A DNA stretch of 64,000 nucleotides from Sambucus nigra (lineage: Eukaryota; Streptophyta; Magnoliopsida; Dipsacales; Adoxaceae): contig OX422208.1 of NCBI GenBank assembly GCA_949130495.1, positions 395,520,561 through 395,584,560 on the forward strand, in the 5' to 3' direction. Positions 1 through 15,150 of the stretch are shown here, piece by piece. A program made the translations under genes and the position numbers. The first letter of the stretch is position 1. Every line of letters starts with the position of its first letter. Under the pieces are notes generated by a model. It saw nothing but the letters and a program-made list of their open reading frames with translations. It was not told where the DNA came from and did no database searches.

Positions 1-756
1 ATTAAATATTGGGTGATCAGTCCTTTATAAAATTTAAAATAGAATGTCCGGTTGGTTCATTCTTAGCATCACTGTCGAAAATATAATAACCTTATTAACC
101 ACCTAATAATTAATTAAGATAGTGTCAAAATATTTTTCCTTTTTCAATTAACAAGAATCATACAATTATTAAATACAAGAATTTAAATATAATCCATACA
201 CACACAACTAATTAATATAAATACTGAATCAGAATCACATGTTGAAATATCTAAGACAGGATAAAACATTCCAGTTCAAAACGCTAAACCAAGAACCATA
301 GTAAAATTAAATCCAATTGAAATGAAAGGAAAGTAAACTAAATACAATCTCTTATAAAATGTCTAAGGAATGGGTGACACATGCCCTAAATGGATAGTCT
401 ATCTATAACTGAGTGAATTGATAGAAGCGTCTAACGCAAAGACCTACAGCTTCCACAATAGCTACAGCACGCCAAGTAATCAAAATCTTTAAGTCTGGTG
501 TCCCTGTGGCTGAGCACCTGATATAATACATATATATAGTAAGGAAGAAAAGAGATACAAGAAACGGGTCAGAGCCCGATGTGTAAAAATATTTGTTTTA
601 GCAAGTATTTAAAATTTGTAATAAAGCAAGTATCAAGTGCATGTTAGTTCGAACTCTCACCTGAGATTCTCACCTCTCATCTATTATGCACGCCTAACGT
701 ACATCTATTCTCACCTAGCCATCCGTATCACTTCTAATTAGATAAAGACTTAAACT
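1..756 (-). repeat. Tekay-like 3' LTR, left part
   Basis: Nearly the same sequence recurs at about 16542-17290 (right LTR) and from 60144 (third copy). The LTR resumes at 8778 after the nested element. The pre-insertion sequence is preserved near 17285-17300, where the two halves read continuously. Confidence 0.85.
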
Positions 757-3700
757 TGTAACACCCCACCTAATTAAATATCGGGTGGCCAGTCTCATAC
801 CAAATTAAAACAGAATATACAATTGGCACATTCTTAGCATCACTGTCGAAAATAATTACAACTCACCCAATACCCAATTAAGCTGGTGTTAAAAAATTTC
901 CAAATTTTAATTCAACAAAATTCATTTTTAGTTTACGAATGACACTACACATTTTATTCTACCACAACAATAACTGAACAGATAATTCAAAAGAATTTAA
1001 ATGCAATTAGAATAAACATTCCCAAATAATAATCCAATACAGTAATCCCAATAATAATAAAATTATTAAAATGACACGAGTACAAGATTATATGACTCAG
1101 ATAGAAAGAAGATAATTGAATTCCTTTGGATGACATGCCCTAAGTAAAAGATCATTATGAATCAAATGAAGATAGGTGCCTAAGCAATACTCCATAGCTC
1201 CATATCTCGTCATAATCCTCTAAGGTTGGCGTCCCTGATGCTGGACACCTGATATAGAAGATACAATAGAAAAGAGAATATGCAAGGAAACGGGTCAGAG
1301 CCTGATGTAAAATAATTTTGAAAACAGCAAGTATTTAACAAGTGCAATAAAGCATTTATTATGTACATGTTAGTATCCAGACTCTCACTTGATATTCTCA
1401 CCTCTCACCAAAAGTGCACGCTTAATGTTTCCTATTAACCTCCTAATTAATGGTTCCTCCTAACTAGTTTACATAATATGATTCTATCCCATGTCATAAC
1501 CCCGTATGTCCCATACCATACGTAGTATAATTATTCAGATACATTTCTCATTAATATGAATTAAGCTTTTACAACAAATATTCATTAACTTAATTCAATT
1601 ATCTTTTTCTTTATTCCCCGTTATCTACAATTATCACACAGTAGATTAATCAAATCACTCTATATACATTCATTTAATTCATTATATATATAAACATATA
1701 TAATACGGCACCCTTATACACAGCTGCGGTGCATGCATTACTCTGTTATCATGTCCCAATATCGTTAGTCGCCGAATAGGGGACTAAAGGTTCGGTAAGG
1801 ATTCCTCGAACCACAAACAACAATACAAAAATTGGAGGCGAACATAGTTCTCATACCCACGGATCACGCACATACATACGTTCCCATAGTCAGCGGACTT
1901 ATCAACTCCCCGATAAGTCTTTCATAGACCAATGTTCTCGAGTGACAAATCAAAAATCCCATGGATTCATCAGGATATGACTGCCCTCACGCGAAAACCT
2001 CTCATTGATAGCAAGTTAGCTAGGTATGTCATACACATAAATCATCAATTAATCAAATAGGCATTATCATATACCTATAGATATAATATCAACAAGGTAA
2101 TCACACTACCCTAAGATAATTCCCATACGTAGCATTATATCTCTTAAATCCTACGTATTAAAATATTATGACTTTACTTCCTTAATTTAATTATTCCAGA
2201 GTCTCACTCATTACTCAAGGTTTAAATAGGTTATCCTCAATATATTTATTCAGTAAGAAATCACTAATATCCTAATGGTCCATATCATCTTATCTCCCGA
2301 ATTACTACGAATTAAACTCTCATTTGATTAGGGTTATAACCGATAATTTCTAATCTCTTATAAACACATCTTCTATCACCTGGGATTGAACCCTCTTGTA
2401 AACTTAAGGCTGCATAAGTGATTTATTAAATTTCCCTTACTAGACCTATCCTTAATCCTCATGCATACAAATTAGAATCCAACACATGCATCTAGCAACC
2501 GAAATTTCTTTCAATTTAATTATCATAATTCTAATCAATTAAATCTCAATCACATTAATTTGACTCTTATCTAGGGCTTACTGATCTTCCCTAAGTCCCA
2601 TTATACGCAATTAACAATCAACAAAGATTTGGGATAAGAACAATCATTAAAAAGAAACAACATCATGAATTCTGGGGAGGTCGATCGATCGAAGGTAGGG
2701 GGTCGATCGATCGATCGCCCAGATTTTTGCAATTCTTATACTACGGGTTTCATAACTTTTGATCATCCTAACCTTCATATTAACAACTCAAATTCCTTAT
2801 AATCCTTACTACATGATATAGCAACATATGTAAATGATTTCTAATGCTCTAAACATCCTAGAATCATCAAGAGTTTGAATTAAAAGCATATATTTATCCT
2901 CTTTTTCCAGAAAATTATATACATGATATCTTCAAGAACACACCAATGATTCTCAGAATTTCTTCAACAACTTAATGATTAGTTCGTGAATTACTATCTT
3001 CCTACAACATGATTTTGATTCCTATATATTTCCATTTTCCAGAAATTAATCAACAACTCTATCTTTATCTTTCAAACATGTAAAATCTCATTTTTTTCAA
3101 TAACTATCCTAACATGAACAATATACTAACTAGATTGCAATTATCAAATACTTGCCTCTAATGAAGATCTGATCCTTTGGGGTTGTATAACACAGGTGGT
3201 TATCCCCTTCTCCGGTCCACTTCCGGTGGTGGTTGGTGGTGGTGACCTTTGGCCCTTGGTTCTCCTCCTTTCCAAGCAAGCTTCTCTTCTCCCAAGCACC
3301 CTTTCACTCCCTCTCAAAAGGTGACCTCTCAATTTTGTGTGGAAGAGATGAATGAACCCACGTAAAACTAATCTCTAAATATTTATAATAAGAAAAAATC
3401 TGAAATCACTATTCATCCCCTATAAAAATGACCAAAATGCCCTTTTGGGGTGTCTTTTCATTTCCAAATGACCCGAGACCCAAAACCAACATCCAAATAG
3501 ACTTTTCTGATTATTTCTACCCTTCCGGATGCAACGACGCACTCTAAATGACTATAAGGTTGATGTAAAAATAAGTTTCCTTTTTAATCTAACAAATTTG
3601 TTCCGACACGTCCCATACCGCGTTCGACTAAAAATTCAAATTACTGAATTAATAACTCACAGCAATATCAATAATATCATATTCATATATTACCTAAATA

Positions 3701-3845
3701 TCTTTAAGTAATATTCAGAATCATTCATTTTAATATCCACAATTCGGATAAAACCCAAATGAATTAATTTATAATAAAATCCAATTAATCCCTTAATTTA
3801 AAATGTAACACATTTTAAAAGTCATTAAAATTACGGGGTATTACA
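757..3845 (-). repeat. LARD-like 3' LTR
   Basis: Begins TGTAACACCCC and ends GGGGTATTACA. It pairs with 5671-8777. It contains a GATCGATC-rich palindromic patch at about 2680-2722 and a GGTGGT-rich stretch near 3225-3245. Confidence 0.85.
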
Positions 3846-4944
3846 TACTTCCCCCCTTATAATAGAATTTCATCCCGAAATTCGGAAAGATAAATCATAC
3901 TGGTAAGGTCAACTCTGAGTATAAATCTCACATCGCAAATAATCTATGTCATACCGCCCATACTACATTAACAAAAATCCTCATTGATGTTATACGCCAA
4001 GCCTCACCATATAGTTTCAACTGAATCGAATTTAAACTTTACGCAATCTTCCCTATACCATCCTCGTGACAAAGTTTGGAAAAAAATGATCCTTCATCAT
4101 TAAGTATATAAATCTTAAAGTCACAACTACTTACTGTTTCACAATTATGAAAAATACTACAATCCAACCATCCAGGGCGCCCATACACCCTATCATGTAT
4201 CTTTCATTCTAAAATGGATATGGTTACACCCATAATACTCTGATTTATTGCAAAGGTTATAAACTCATATCCTAAAGACCTAACTTATTTCAACTCCCAA
4301 CGTTTGTTAGTTTCATGCGTGGGGTGTCTCGCAAGCGAAATCCAAACAAGGAACCCCCCCGATACACTACTACCTAAAGTAGTCGGTCATCGGAACTCCT
4401 CAGGTCCTTAGTCAATAGTATATAACTTCTCTACAGGTTTTATCGATTTCAAATAAAGTCTACTCATCTACCCTCTTGTTAAAGACAAGACACTGGCTAT
4501 AGTAATCCATACGCTCTCATATACCACAAGTCAATTCACGCCGCTAATCACATCGTTAAAACGAATAATCTCAATAAGGTATATAACACAAACGATGCAC
4601 CCATTTATCCTCCGTGGATAACACTGAAGACAACCCCGCTATACCAGGGAAAACATACTCATAATAATAACGTTATAGATATACACACTAAATTCTTCTC
4701 ATATGTGAATCTAGCAATAAACAAAAATGTAATGACCGCTCGTGTCACACGCTTCATCCTCCGAGAATAAAACTCGTACTTTTACTTTGCCATTCACCCT
4801 GGCTGCTCAAATGGCTTTCGGACAAAATACGCCTGTCTGAGCCAAAACAAAACTACTTTAATCATTGCCCTTCATTAGGCACCCTACTCTTGTCCCTTTA
4901 CTCACTTCGGGGAAATATTAACGCATGTGATTACACCCTCCACA

Positions 4945-5000
4945 AAATACCTCTACACATAATCCACTTATTAAATACCTCTACACACAATCCACTTATT
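4945..5000. repeat. 28-bp tandem duplication
   Basis: Two adjacent 28-bp copies (4945-4972 and 4973-5000) beginning aaatacctctacaca differ at one base. Confidence 0.85.
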
Positions 5001-5650
5001 ACCCGTCACACTGACCCTATTTGGGTTGTCCTTCTATAAACATAGCATTCCGTTTCTAAAAGCGGTGGCTGACTCCCACCACTATAACTTCGTTCCGATG
5101 AGCCAAGAAAAAATCTTACCCCAAATTTTCACTTATAGTTAGCCACACTCCGCCATATGCCCAAGTCTTTGAATGTATTACCTTCGTTGGGTAACACACA
5201 ATTCTCGCATTTTTAGAATTTTCGCTGACGGCTCTCCTCAATTTTCCATTTGACCCTCTCCTAAGCGTACTACGTTAGGTGGGTCTAATTTGGCGTCACC
5301 TTCGATTATAGCAGCACTTGGGATCTGTAGGCTGCATCCTAACCGTTTTTACAGTCCTGATCTCTCGTGCCATAATAGGGGTGACCTAGACTACGGTCAT
5401 CATCCTCGAACATTGAATTCACGACCTCACTAAGCCATGCCTCCCACTACTCGCCTAACGGCCCTCATCGGCCATACTTCTTGTACGAACACGTCTGAAC
5501 GCAAATAAGATTCACTAATATATACGTTATAGCAGGAGAATGAAATCTTACCAAAGAAATCAACAATCCTAAACATAGGGCTCTATATCAAACAAAGTAA
5601 CGCTGAGCTGAAAACACAGTAAACCGTGCAGACCCTAAAGGACACTAGAA

Positions 5651-5668
5651 CCTGATGATTTGAAACCA
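5651..5668 (-). promoter_or_regulatory. Degenerate primer-binding site of LARD-like element
   Basis: On the minus strand it reads TGGTTTCAAATCATCAGG, two bases inside the 5' LTR. The related element at 16504-16521 has TGGTATCAGAGCATCAGG, whose first 12 bases match the 3' end of plant tRNA-iMet. Three substitutions separate the two copies. Confidence 0.6.
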
Positions 5669-5670
5669 AC

Positions 5671-8600
5671 TGTAACACACCGCCTAAATAAATACCGGGT
5701 GGCCAGTCCCATACCAAATTAAAATAGAATACAGTTGGCTCATTCTTAGCATCACTGTCGAAAACATTTACTACTCACCCAATACCCAATTAAGCCGGTG
5801 TTAAAAACTTTCCAAATTTTAATTCAACAAAATTCATTTTTAGTTTACGAATGACACTACACATTTTATTCTACCACAGTAATAACTTAACAGATAATTC
5901 AAAAGAATTTAAGTGCAATAAGAATAAACATTCCCAAATAATAATCCAATACAGTAATCCCAACAATAATAAAAGTATTAAAATGACACGAGTACAAGAC
6001 TATATGACTCAGATAAAAAGGAGATAACTGAATTCCTTTGGATGACATGCCCTAAGTAAAAGATCACTATGAATCACATGAAGATAGAAGTCTAAGCAAT
6101 ACTCCATAGCTCCATATCTCGTCATAATCCTCTAAGGTTGGCGTCCCTGATGCTGGACACCTGATCTAGAAGATACAATAGAAAAGAGAATATGCAAGGA
6201 AACGGGTCAGATCCGGATGTAAAATAAATTTTAAAACAGCAAGTATTTAACAAGTGCAATAAAGCATTTATTATGTACATGTTAGTATCCAGACTCTCAC
6301 TTGATATTTTCACCTCACACCTAGAGTGCACGCTTAACGTTTCCTATTAACCTCCTAGTTAATGGTTCCTCCTAACTAGTTTCCACAATATGATTCTATC
6401 CCATATCATAACCCTGTATGTCCCATACAATACGTAGTATAATCATTCAGATAAGTTTCTCATTAATATGAATTAAGCTTTTACAACAAATATTCATTAA
6501 CTTAATTCAATTCTCTTTTTCTCTATTCCCCGTTATCTACAATTATCACACGGTAGATTAATCAAACCACTCTATATACATTCATTTAATTCATTATATA
6601 TATAAACATATATAATGCGGCACCCTTATACACCGCTACGGTGCATGCATTACTCTGCTATCATGTCCCAATATCGATGGTCGCCGAATAGGGGACTAAA
6701 GGTTCGGTAAGGATTCCTCCAACCACAAACAACATCACAAAAATTGGAGGCGAACATAGTTCTCATACCCACATGTCACGCACATACCTATGTTCCCATA
6801 GTCAGCGGACTTATCAACTCCCTGATAAGTCTTTCGTAGACCTATGTTCTCAAGCGACAAATAAAAAACCTCATGGATTCATCAGGATATGACTGCCCTC
6901 ATGCGCAAACCTCCCGTTGATAGTAAGTAAGCTAGGTATGTCATACACATAAATCATCAATTAATCAAATAGGCATTATCATCTACCTATAGATATAATA
7001 TCAATAAGATAATCACAATACCCTAAGATAATTTCGATACGTAGCATTATATCTCTTAAATCCTACGTATTAAAATATTATGACTTTACTTCCTTAATTT
7101 ATTTATTCCAGAGTCTCACTCATTACTCAAGGTTTAAATAGGTTTTCCTCAATATATTTATTCAGTAAGAAATCACTAATATCCTACTGGTCCATATCAT
7201 CTTATCTCCCAAATTACTACGAATTAAACTCTCCTTTGATAAGGGTTATAACCGATAGTTTCTAGTCTCTTATAAACACATCTTCTTTCACCTAGGATTG
7301 AACTCTCTTGTAAACCTAAGGCTACCCAGGTGATTTATTAAATTTTCCTTAATGGACCTATCCTTAATACTCATGCATACAAATTAGAATCCAACACATG
7401 CATCTAGAAACCGAAATTTCTTTCAGTTTAATTATCATAATTCTAATCAATTAAACCCCAATCACATTAATTCGATTCTTATCTATGGCTTACTAATCTT
7501 TCCTAAGTCCCATTATATCCAATTAATAATCACCAAATATTTACAAAAGATTTGGGATAAGAACAAGCATTAAAAAGAAACAACATCATGAATTCTGGGG
7601 AGGTCGATCGATTGAAGGTAAGGGGTCGATCGATCGATCGACCGACCAGATATCAGCCCAGATTTCTGCAATTCTTATACTACGGGTTTCATAACTTTTG
7701 ATCATTCCAACCTTCATATTAACAACCCAAATTCCTTATAATCCTCACTACATGATATAACAACATACGTAAATGATTTCTAATGCTCTAAACATCCTAG
7801 AATCATCAAGAGTTTGAATTAAAAGCATATATTTATCCTTTTTTCCCAGAAAATTATATACATGATATCTTCAAGAACACACCAATGATTCTCAGAATTT
7901 CTTCAACAACTTAATGATTATTTCGTGGATTACTATCTTCCTACAACATGATTTTGATTCCTATATATTTCCTTTTTCCAGAAATCAATCAACAACTCTA
8001 TCTTTATCTTCCAAACATGTAAAATCTCAACTTTTCAATAACTATCCTAACATGGACAATATACTAATTAGATTGCAATTATTAAATACTTGCCTCTAAT
8101 GAAGATCTGATCCTTTGGGGTTGTATAAAACAGGTGGTTCTCCCCTTCTCCGGTCCACTTTCGGTGGTGGTTGGTGGTGATGACCTTTGGCCCTTGGTTC
8201 TCCTCATTTCCAAGCAAGCTTCTCTTCTCCCAAGAACCCTTTCACTCCCTCTCAAAAGGTGACCTCTCAATTTTGTGTGGAAGAGATGAATGAACCCACA
8301 TATAACTAATCTCCAAATATTTATAATATGAACAAAATTTGAAATCACTATTCATCCCCCCTATAAAAATGATCAAAATGCCCTTTTTGGGTGTCTTTTC
8401 GTTTTCAAATGACCCGAGACCCAAAATCAACATCCAAATAGACTTTTCTGACTATTTGTACCCTTCCGGATGAAACGAAATGACTATAAGGTTGATGTAA
8501 AAATATGTTTCCTTTTTAATCTAACAAATTTGTCCCGACACGTCCCATACCGCGTCCGACTAAAAATTCAAATTACTGAATTAATAACTCACAACAATAT

Positions 8601-8777
8601 CAATAATACCATATTCATATATTACCTAACTATCTTTAAGTAATATTCAGAATCATTCATTTTAATATCCACAATTCGGATAAAACCCAAATGCATTAAT
8701 TTATAATAAAATTCAATTAATCCCGTAATTTAAAATATAATACATTTTAAAAGTCATTAAAATTACGGGGTATTACC
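5671..8777 (-). repeat. LARD-like 5' LTR
   Basis: Begins TGTAACACACC and ends GGGGTATTAC followed by a mutated last base. It pairs with 757-3845, including the GATCGATC palindrome patch at about 7602-7650. Confidence 0.85.
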
Positions 8778-8782
8778 ATACT

Positions 8783-10958
<2,176 letters not shown>

Positions 10959-10970
10959 TACTTCCCCCCT
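10959..10970 (-). promoter_or_regulatory. Polypurine tract of Tekay-like element
   Basis: On the minus strand it reads GGGGGGAAGTA immediately before the 3' LTR. This is the expected primer for plus-strand DNA synthesis. The same arrangement recurs at 3846 and 63916. Confidence 0.65.
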
Positions 10971-10989
10971 AATAACGGAATTTCGTCCT

Positions 10990-11331
10990 GAAATTCAGAA
11001 AATAAGATAAACCTCATACGAATAAATTTGGATATTTCTCACGAATATCCGCCTCATGCTCCCAAGTAGACTCTTCCACATTGTGATGTTGCCATTGCAC
11101 CCGAACAAGTGGAACATCGTTTGACCTTAGCCTCCTCACACTATGATCTAGGATAGTCACCGGTCTCTCCTCATATGAATTGTTTGACTATAACTCAATC
11201 TCCTCAATCGCGATGTGAGTGTGCGCCAACTCATCCCGAAGATATCGCCTCAGTGACGAAATGTGGAACACATCATGGATATGATGCAAGTGCTCCGGCA
11301 ACCCAAGCCTGTAAGCAACTGGTCCGACCCT
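10990..11331 (-). pseudogene. Integrase C-terminus and chromodomain remnant
   Basis: Minus-strand translation gives DVFHISSLRRY, then after one stop VPLVRVQWQHHNVEESTW and IREKYPNLF. The pattern (V.W......E.TWE.E..I...YP.LF) is the chromodomain that ends Tekay-type integrases. In chromoviruses it targets integration to modified chromatin. Confidence 0.8.
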
Positions 11332-12330
11332 CTATATAATAGGGAATGGTCCTACGTATCTCGGAGCCAATTTTCCTTTCTTCTCAAATCTCATTACTCC
11401 CTTCATCGGAGGTACTCTCAACAAAACTTGGTCCCCCTTAGCATCGGCGTAGCTTTTCTGTCTGTCCTGGGCTACCCGTATATGATCCCAAATCATCTCA
11501 ATCTTGTACGATGTATCCTGAATTACCTCTAGCCTGAGTAGCTTGTTGTCTCCCACTTCTAGCCAACAAGCTAGATAACGATAAAGTTTACCATATAATG
11601 CCTCAAACGGGGCCATGCCAATCGTAAACTGATAGGAGTTATTATAAGCAAACTCCACCAGTGGAAGATACTGCTCCCAACCTCCCCCAAAGTCAAGGAT
11701 ACACATGCACAACATGTTCTTGAGCATCGGATTAGTGCGCCCAGTCTGCCCATCGGTCTGTGGGTGATACGTTGTACTCAATCGCAACTCGGTACCCATA
11801 GCCTCCTTGAAACTCTCCCAAAAATGAGATACAAACGCCTTGTCTCTATCCGATACGATATTAAGAGGCATACCATGCATTCTCACTATCTATGTAATAA
11901 ATAGCTGAGCGTACTGTCCCGCTGCATAGTCTGTCCTAACTGGCAGAAAATGGGCTACTTTCGTCAACCGATCCACAATAACCCATATAGAATCGTGTCC
12001 CCTCTGCGAAGTAGGAAACCCAGTAATGAAGTCTATGGAAATTCCCTCCCATTTCCATGTAGGTATCTCTAGCAGTTGAAGTAAACCTGGTGGCTTCTGG
12101 TGGTCCACTTTCACTAGCTGACAAGTGGTACATTTAGAGACGAACTCCGCGATGTCTTTCTTCATTCCGCTCCACCAGTACTGCAGCCTCAAATCCTGGT
12201 ACATTTTATCCCCACCGGGATGTACCGCAAACCAGTACCCATGCGATTCCGTCATCACTGCATGTCGAAGGTCCTCCCCCTCTAGAACAACGAGTCTCCC
12301 ATTGAAGCGCAAATCACCCTCGGAGCTCAC
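11332..12330 (-). pseudogene. Integrase domain
   Basis: A zinc-binding HHCC module (HGYWFAVH then CTTC) is followed by the core with Asp in SIDFITGF and Asp in VSDRDKAF, then HPQTDGQTGRTN. The third catalytic residue is Lys where the family has Glu. One stop separates 11890-12330 from 11332-11886. Confidence 0.88.
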
Positions 12331-12360
12331 TGAATAAGACTCGGCTCCATCGACTAAAAG

Positions 12361-13036
12361 CTACCTAATCCAATCTTGACAGAACGAATCTACTACCTGT
12401 GCCTGTACTAATCTCGTAACAATCTGAGGCATAACTGTCATCGCAGACATAAATGATCGGGCCACGGCATCCTGGTGTCCCAATTCTTTCCATTTTTCTT
12501 TCCACACCTCGGCCCTTTCGTCCACTGGCCTACTTATCAACGCGTCTGCTACCACGTTAGCCTTTCCTGGGTGGTATTGGATATCGAACTGATAATCCTT
12601 CACAAATTCGAGCCATCGACGTTGACGCATATTCAGCTTTTTTTGTGTGAAGAGGTATTGTAGTGACTTGTGATCCATGAATAAGCGAAATTTCTCCCCC
12701 AAAAGATAGTGCCTCCATATTCGAAGTGCAAACACGATTGCCGCTAACTCTAGGTCATGGGAGCTTACGGGAAGCATAAGCTATAGCATGATCTTCCTGA
12801 TGAAGCACACCCCTAAGTCCTAGTAAGGACGCATCTGTGTAGACTAGATACTCCACTCCTGGCCTGGGCAACGCTAAAACTGGTGCTGAAGTCAACTTGT
12901 CTTTCAGCTCATCAAAAGCCAACTGGTAGGCAACGTCCCAGATAAATGACACCCCTTTGCGAGTCAAATGAGTCAATGGACCCGCTATCTTAGAGAATCC
13001 CCGAATGAACCTCATGTAGTATCCTGCTAGGCCCAA
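12361..13036 (-). pseudogene. RNase H domain
   Basis: Minus-strand peptides include [62 protein letters not shown] and [15 protein letters not shown] sequence. The pattern (YTDAS, E, DH.SL) is that of the gypsy RNase H that follows RT. A frameshift near 12755-12777 splits it. Confidence 0.85.
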
Positions 13037-13150
13037 GAAACTACGTATCCCTATCGGTGTCGTGGGCTATCCCCACTCCCTAACCGCTGACATCTTCCCC
13101 GGGTCTATGGATATTCCTCTATACTAAATGATGTGCCCTAAAAATTTAAC

Positions 13151-14895
13151 CTATTTCAGCCAAAATCCGCATTTATCATATTTTGCATACAACTCGTGTT
13201 GGCGCAGTGTCTGCAAAACCTGTCTCAAATGTTCGGCATGCTCCTCCTCAGTCTGGGAGTAAATCAGTATGTTATCTATAAAGACAATGACGAACTGATC
13301 TAGGAACTCTCTGAACACCCTGTTCATCAAGTCCATAAACACGGCTGGGGGGTTGGTTAGCCCAAAATTAGGGGTGGCAACGGGTCGTGTCGAGCCGGGT
13401 TCGTGTCGGGTGATAAACGAATCGTGTCAAAAATTCATCCACCCAAACACGATTCGTTTACTAAACGGGTGGAAAAATGAAATTCATACACGATTCGTTT
13501 ACTTAACGAATGACACGACACGACCCGTTTACACCCGTTAAATAAACGAATGGTTTTGACCCGGTTCACCCGTTTAACCCGGTTCACCCGTTTATCCCCA
13601 TTAATTCGTTTAACTCGGTTCACCCGTTTAACCCGGTTCACTCGTTTAACACGATTCACCCGTTTAACCCGGTAACCCGATTACTTTAAAAATCTAAAGA
13701 GGTAACAACTTACTTATACTTAGTCAAGAATGGAGAATTTTCATAACAAATCGATGTGGGATGCTTAGATTACGGGTTGTTAACGGGTTAACGGGTTATA
13801 AACGAGTTAACGGGTTACAAACGGGTCGCGGGTTGCAAACGGGTCGCGGGTTCTAAACGGGTGACGGGTTCTAAACGAGTGAAGGGTTATAAACGGGTGA
13901 CGGGTTATAAACGGGTAGCGGGTCACACGGATTCTAAACGGGTGACGGGTCACTAACGGGTTTCGCGAATATACACGAACCCGATTCGTTTTCTTAACGG
14001 GTCTGGCGGGTCCACCCGTTTATGACCCGAACCCGTTAAGGCTATACCCAAACCCGCTTAAAGCGTGTCGATTTCGTGTCGGGTTAACGGGTCGTGTCGC
14101 AAATTGCCACCCCTACCCAAAAGGCATAACCCTAAACTCATAGGAACTATATGTCGATAAGAAGGCAGTCTTCGACACATCCTGCTCCCTGGTCCTTAAC
14201 TGATGGTACCCTGACCTTAGGTCAATCTTCGAGAAGAAGGCAGCTCCTCTCAGCTGGTCGAATAAGTCATCGATTCGGGGCAACGGGTACTTATTCCGTA
14301 ACGTGACTTTATTCAACTCTCGGTAATCAATACACAACCTTAATGATCCATCTCTCTTCTTAACAAACAGCACAGGGGCACCCCAAGGTGAAGTACTCCT
14401 ACGAATAAATCCCTGGCCCAACAACTGTTCTATCTGATCCCATAATTCCCTCATCTTCGCTGGAGCCATACGGTACGATGCACGAGCAATTGACCGAGTG
14501 CCTGGCATCAAATCTATAACTAAGTCTATCTCTCTGATAGGTGGCAATCTCAAAATATCCTGGAACACATCAGCGAATTGCCTCACCATCGGTATCGAAT
14601 CAAACGATATCACTACCTCCTTAGAGGTCTCCTCTTCTATATAATACAAATGAGTGGACGATTCTCCCTCGGGACGAGGCATCGCCACCAGAAACATCCC
14701 CTGATCAGGTATGGAAAAAATAATAGTCCTACTAAAACAATCGATAATGGCCCTATAAGCAACAAGCCAATCCATATCAATAATCGCATCATATTCGGAC
14801 ATATCTAATACAAGCATGTCAGCAGGTAAAGTAAGTCTCCCAATCTCTATACCCACCCCTCGACATATAAAGTGAATCAGTGAACTACTACCCAA
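13151..14895 (-). pseudogene. Reverse transcriptase domain, split by MITE
   Basis: The upstream part (14116-14895) has [15 protein letters not shown] spacer, [17 protein letters not shown] and [14 protein letters not shown], and ends VMPFG. The downstream part (13151-13368) resumes [13 protein letters not shown], then [18 protein letters not shown]. The reading frame is interrupted exactly by the 13369-14115 insertion. The catalytic YxDD-type box reads FIDN, so the copy was inactive or decayed after insertion. Confidence 0.9.
13369..14115. mobile_element. Fold-back hAT MITE in the RT gene
   Basis: The ends are perfect 12-base inverted repeats (TAGGGGTGGCAA / TTGCCACCCCTA). The flanks CCCAAAAT (13361-13368) and CCCAAAAG (14116-14123) are an 8-bp target duplication with one change, as hAT elements make. 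Subterminal GTCGTGTCG motifs occur near both ends. The left half is rich in CACCCGTTTAACCCGGTT and the right half in AACGGGTTATAAACGGGTG, so the arms could pair into a long hairpin. It has no ORF of its own. Confidence 0.9.
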
Positions 14896-14922
14896 AGGTG
14901 AATCTACGAAAGTAACAGTACT

Positions 14923-15150
14923 TTATGCTGTAACTAATAACCCCAAAGCACGTGCAACCCTCGTGGTAATAAAATAATGTGTGGCCCCCGTATCAAATAA
15001 AATATGCCCTATAGTCCCCTGGATAGAAAACATACCCTCAATCACGGGTGGAGCCTGTGGGGCCACAGCCTGATGGAGGTTATAAACCCGTCTATACTGA
15101 AGTTGTCCCTGCTGGACTGGGACTGCTGGAATGACTGGCAGCGCTGGCAT
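14923..15150 (-). pseudogene. Retroviral-type aspartic protease remnant
   Basis: The minus-strand peptide includes GHILFDTGATHYFITTRVA. The catalytic DTG is intact. It lies between the zinc knuckle and RT, as in all gypsy elements. A stop separates it from the next frame. Confidence 0.8.

Larger units (their letters stand above)
3846..5670 (-). other. Interior of LARD-like element, no coding domain seen
   Basis: The first bases (tacttccccccttataatagaa) resemble the polypurine/3' pol boundary of Tekay elements at 10959 and 63916. I found no reading frame with gag, protease, RT, RNase H, integrase or chromodomain motifs in any frame. Confidence 0.6.
757..8777 (-). mobile_element. Non-coding gypsy-type element with about 3.1-kb LTRs (LARD-like)
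   Basis: Two long direct repeats (757-3845 and 5671-8777, near 95% identical by eye) flank a 1.8-kb interior. The termini are TGTAACAC and GGGGTATTACa. A degenerate tRNA-iMet primer site lies beside the right LTR, so the element reads on the minus strand. A polypurine-like GGGGGGAAGTA follows the left LTR (3846 onward in reverse). Flanks AAACT (752-756) and ATACT (8778-8782) fit a 5-bp target duplication with one change. The intact LTR copy at about 17290 has ATACT at the equivalent point. No gag or pol domain is recognisable inside, so it must have been mobilised in trans. Its LTR shares islands with the host Tekay LTR, suggesting a related autonomous partner. Confidence 0.8.

Noticed and set aside
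2680..2722. GATCGATC repeats as a CRISPR-like or origin-like array
   Set aside because: Too short, no spacers of constant length, and it repeats at the same position in the paired LTR. It is part of the LTR.
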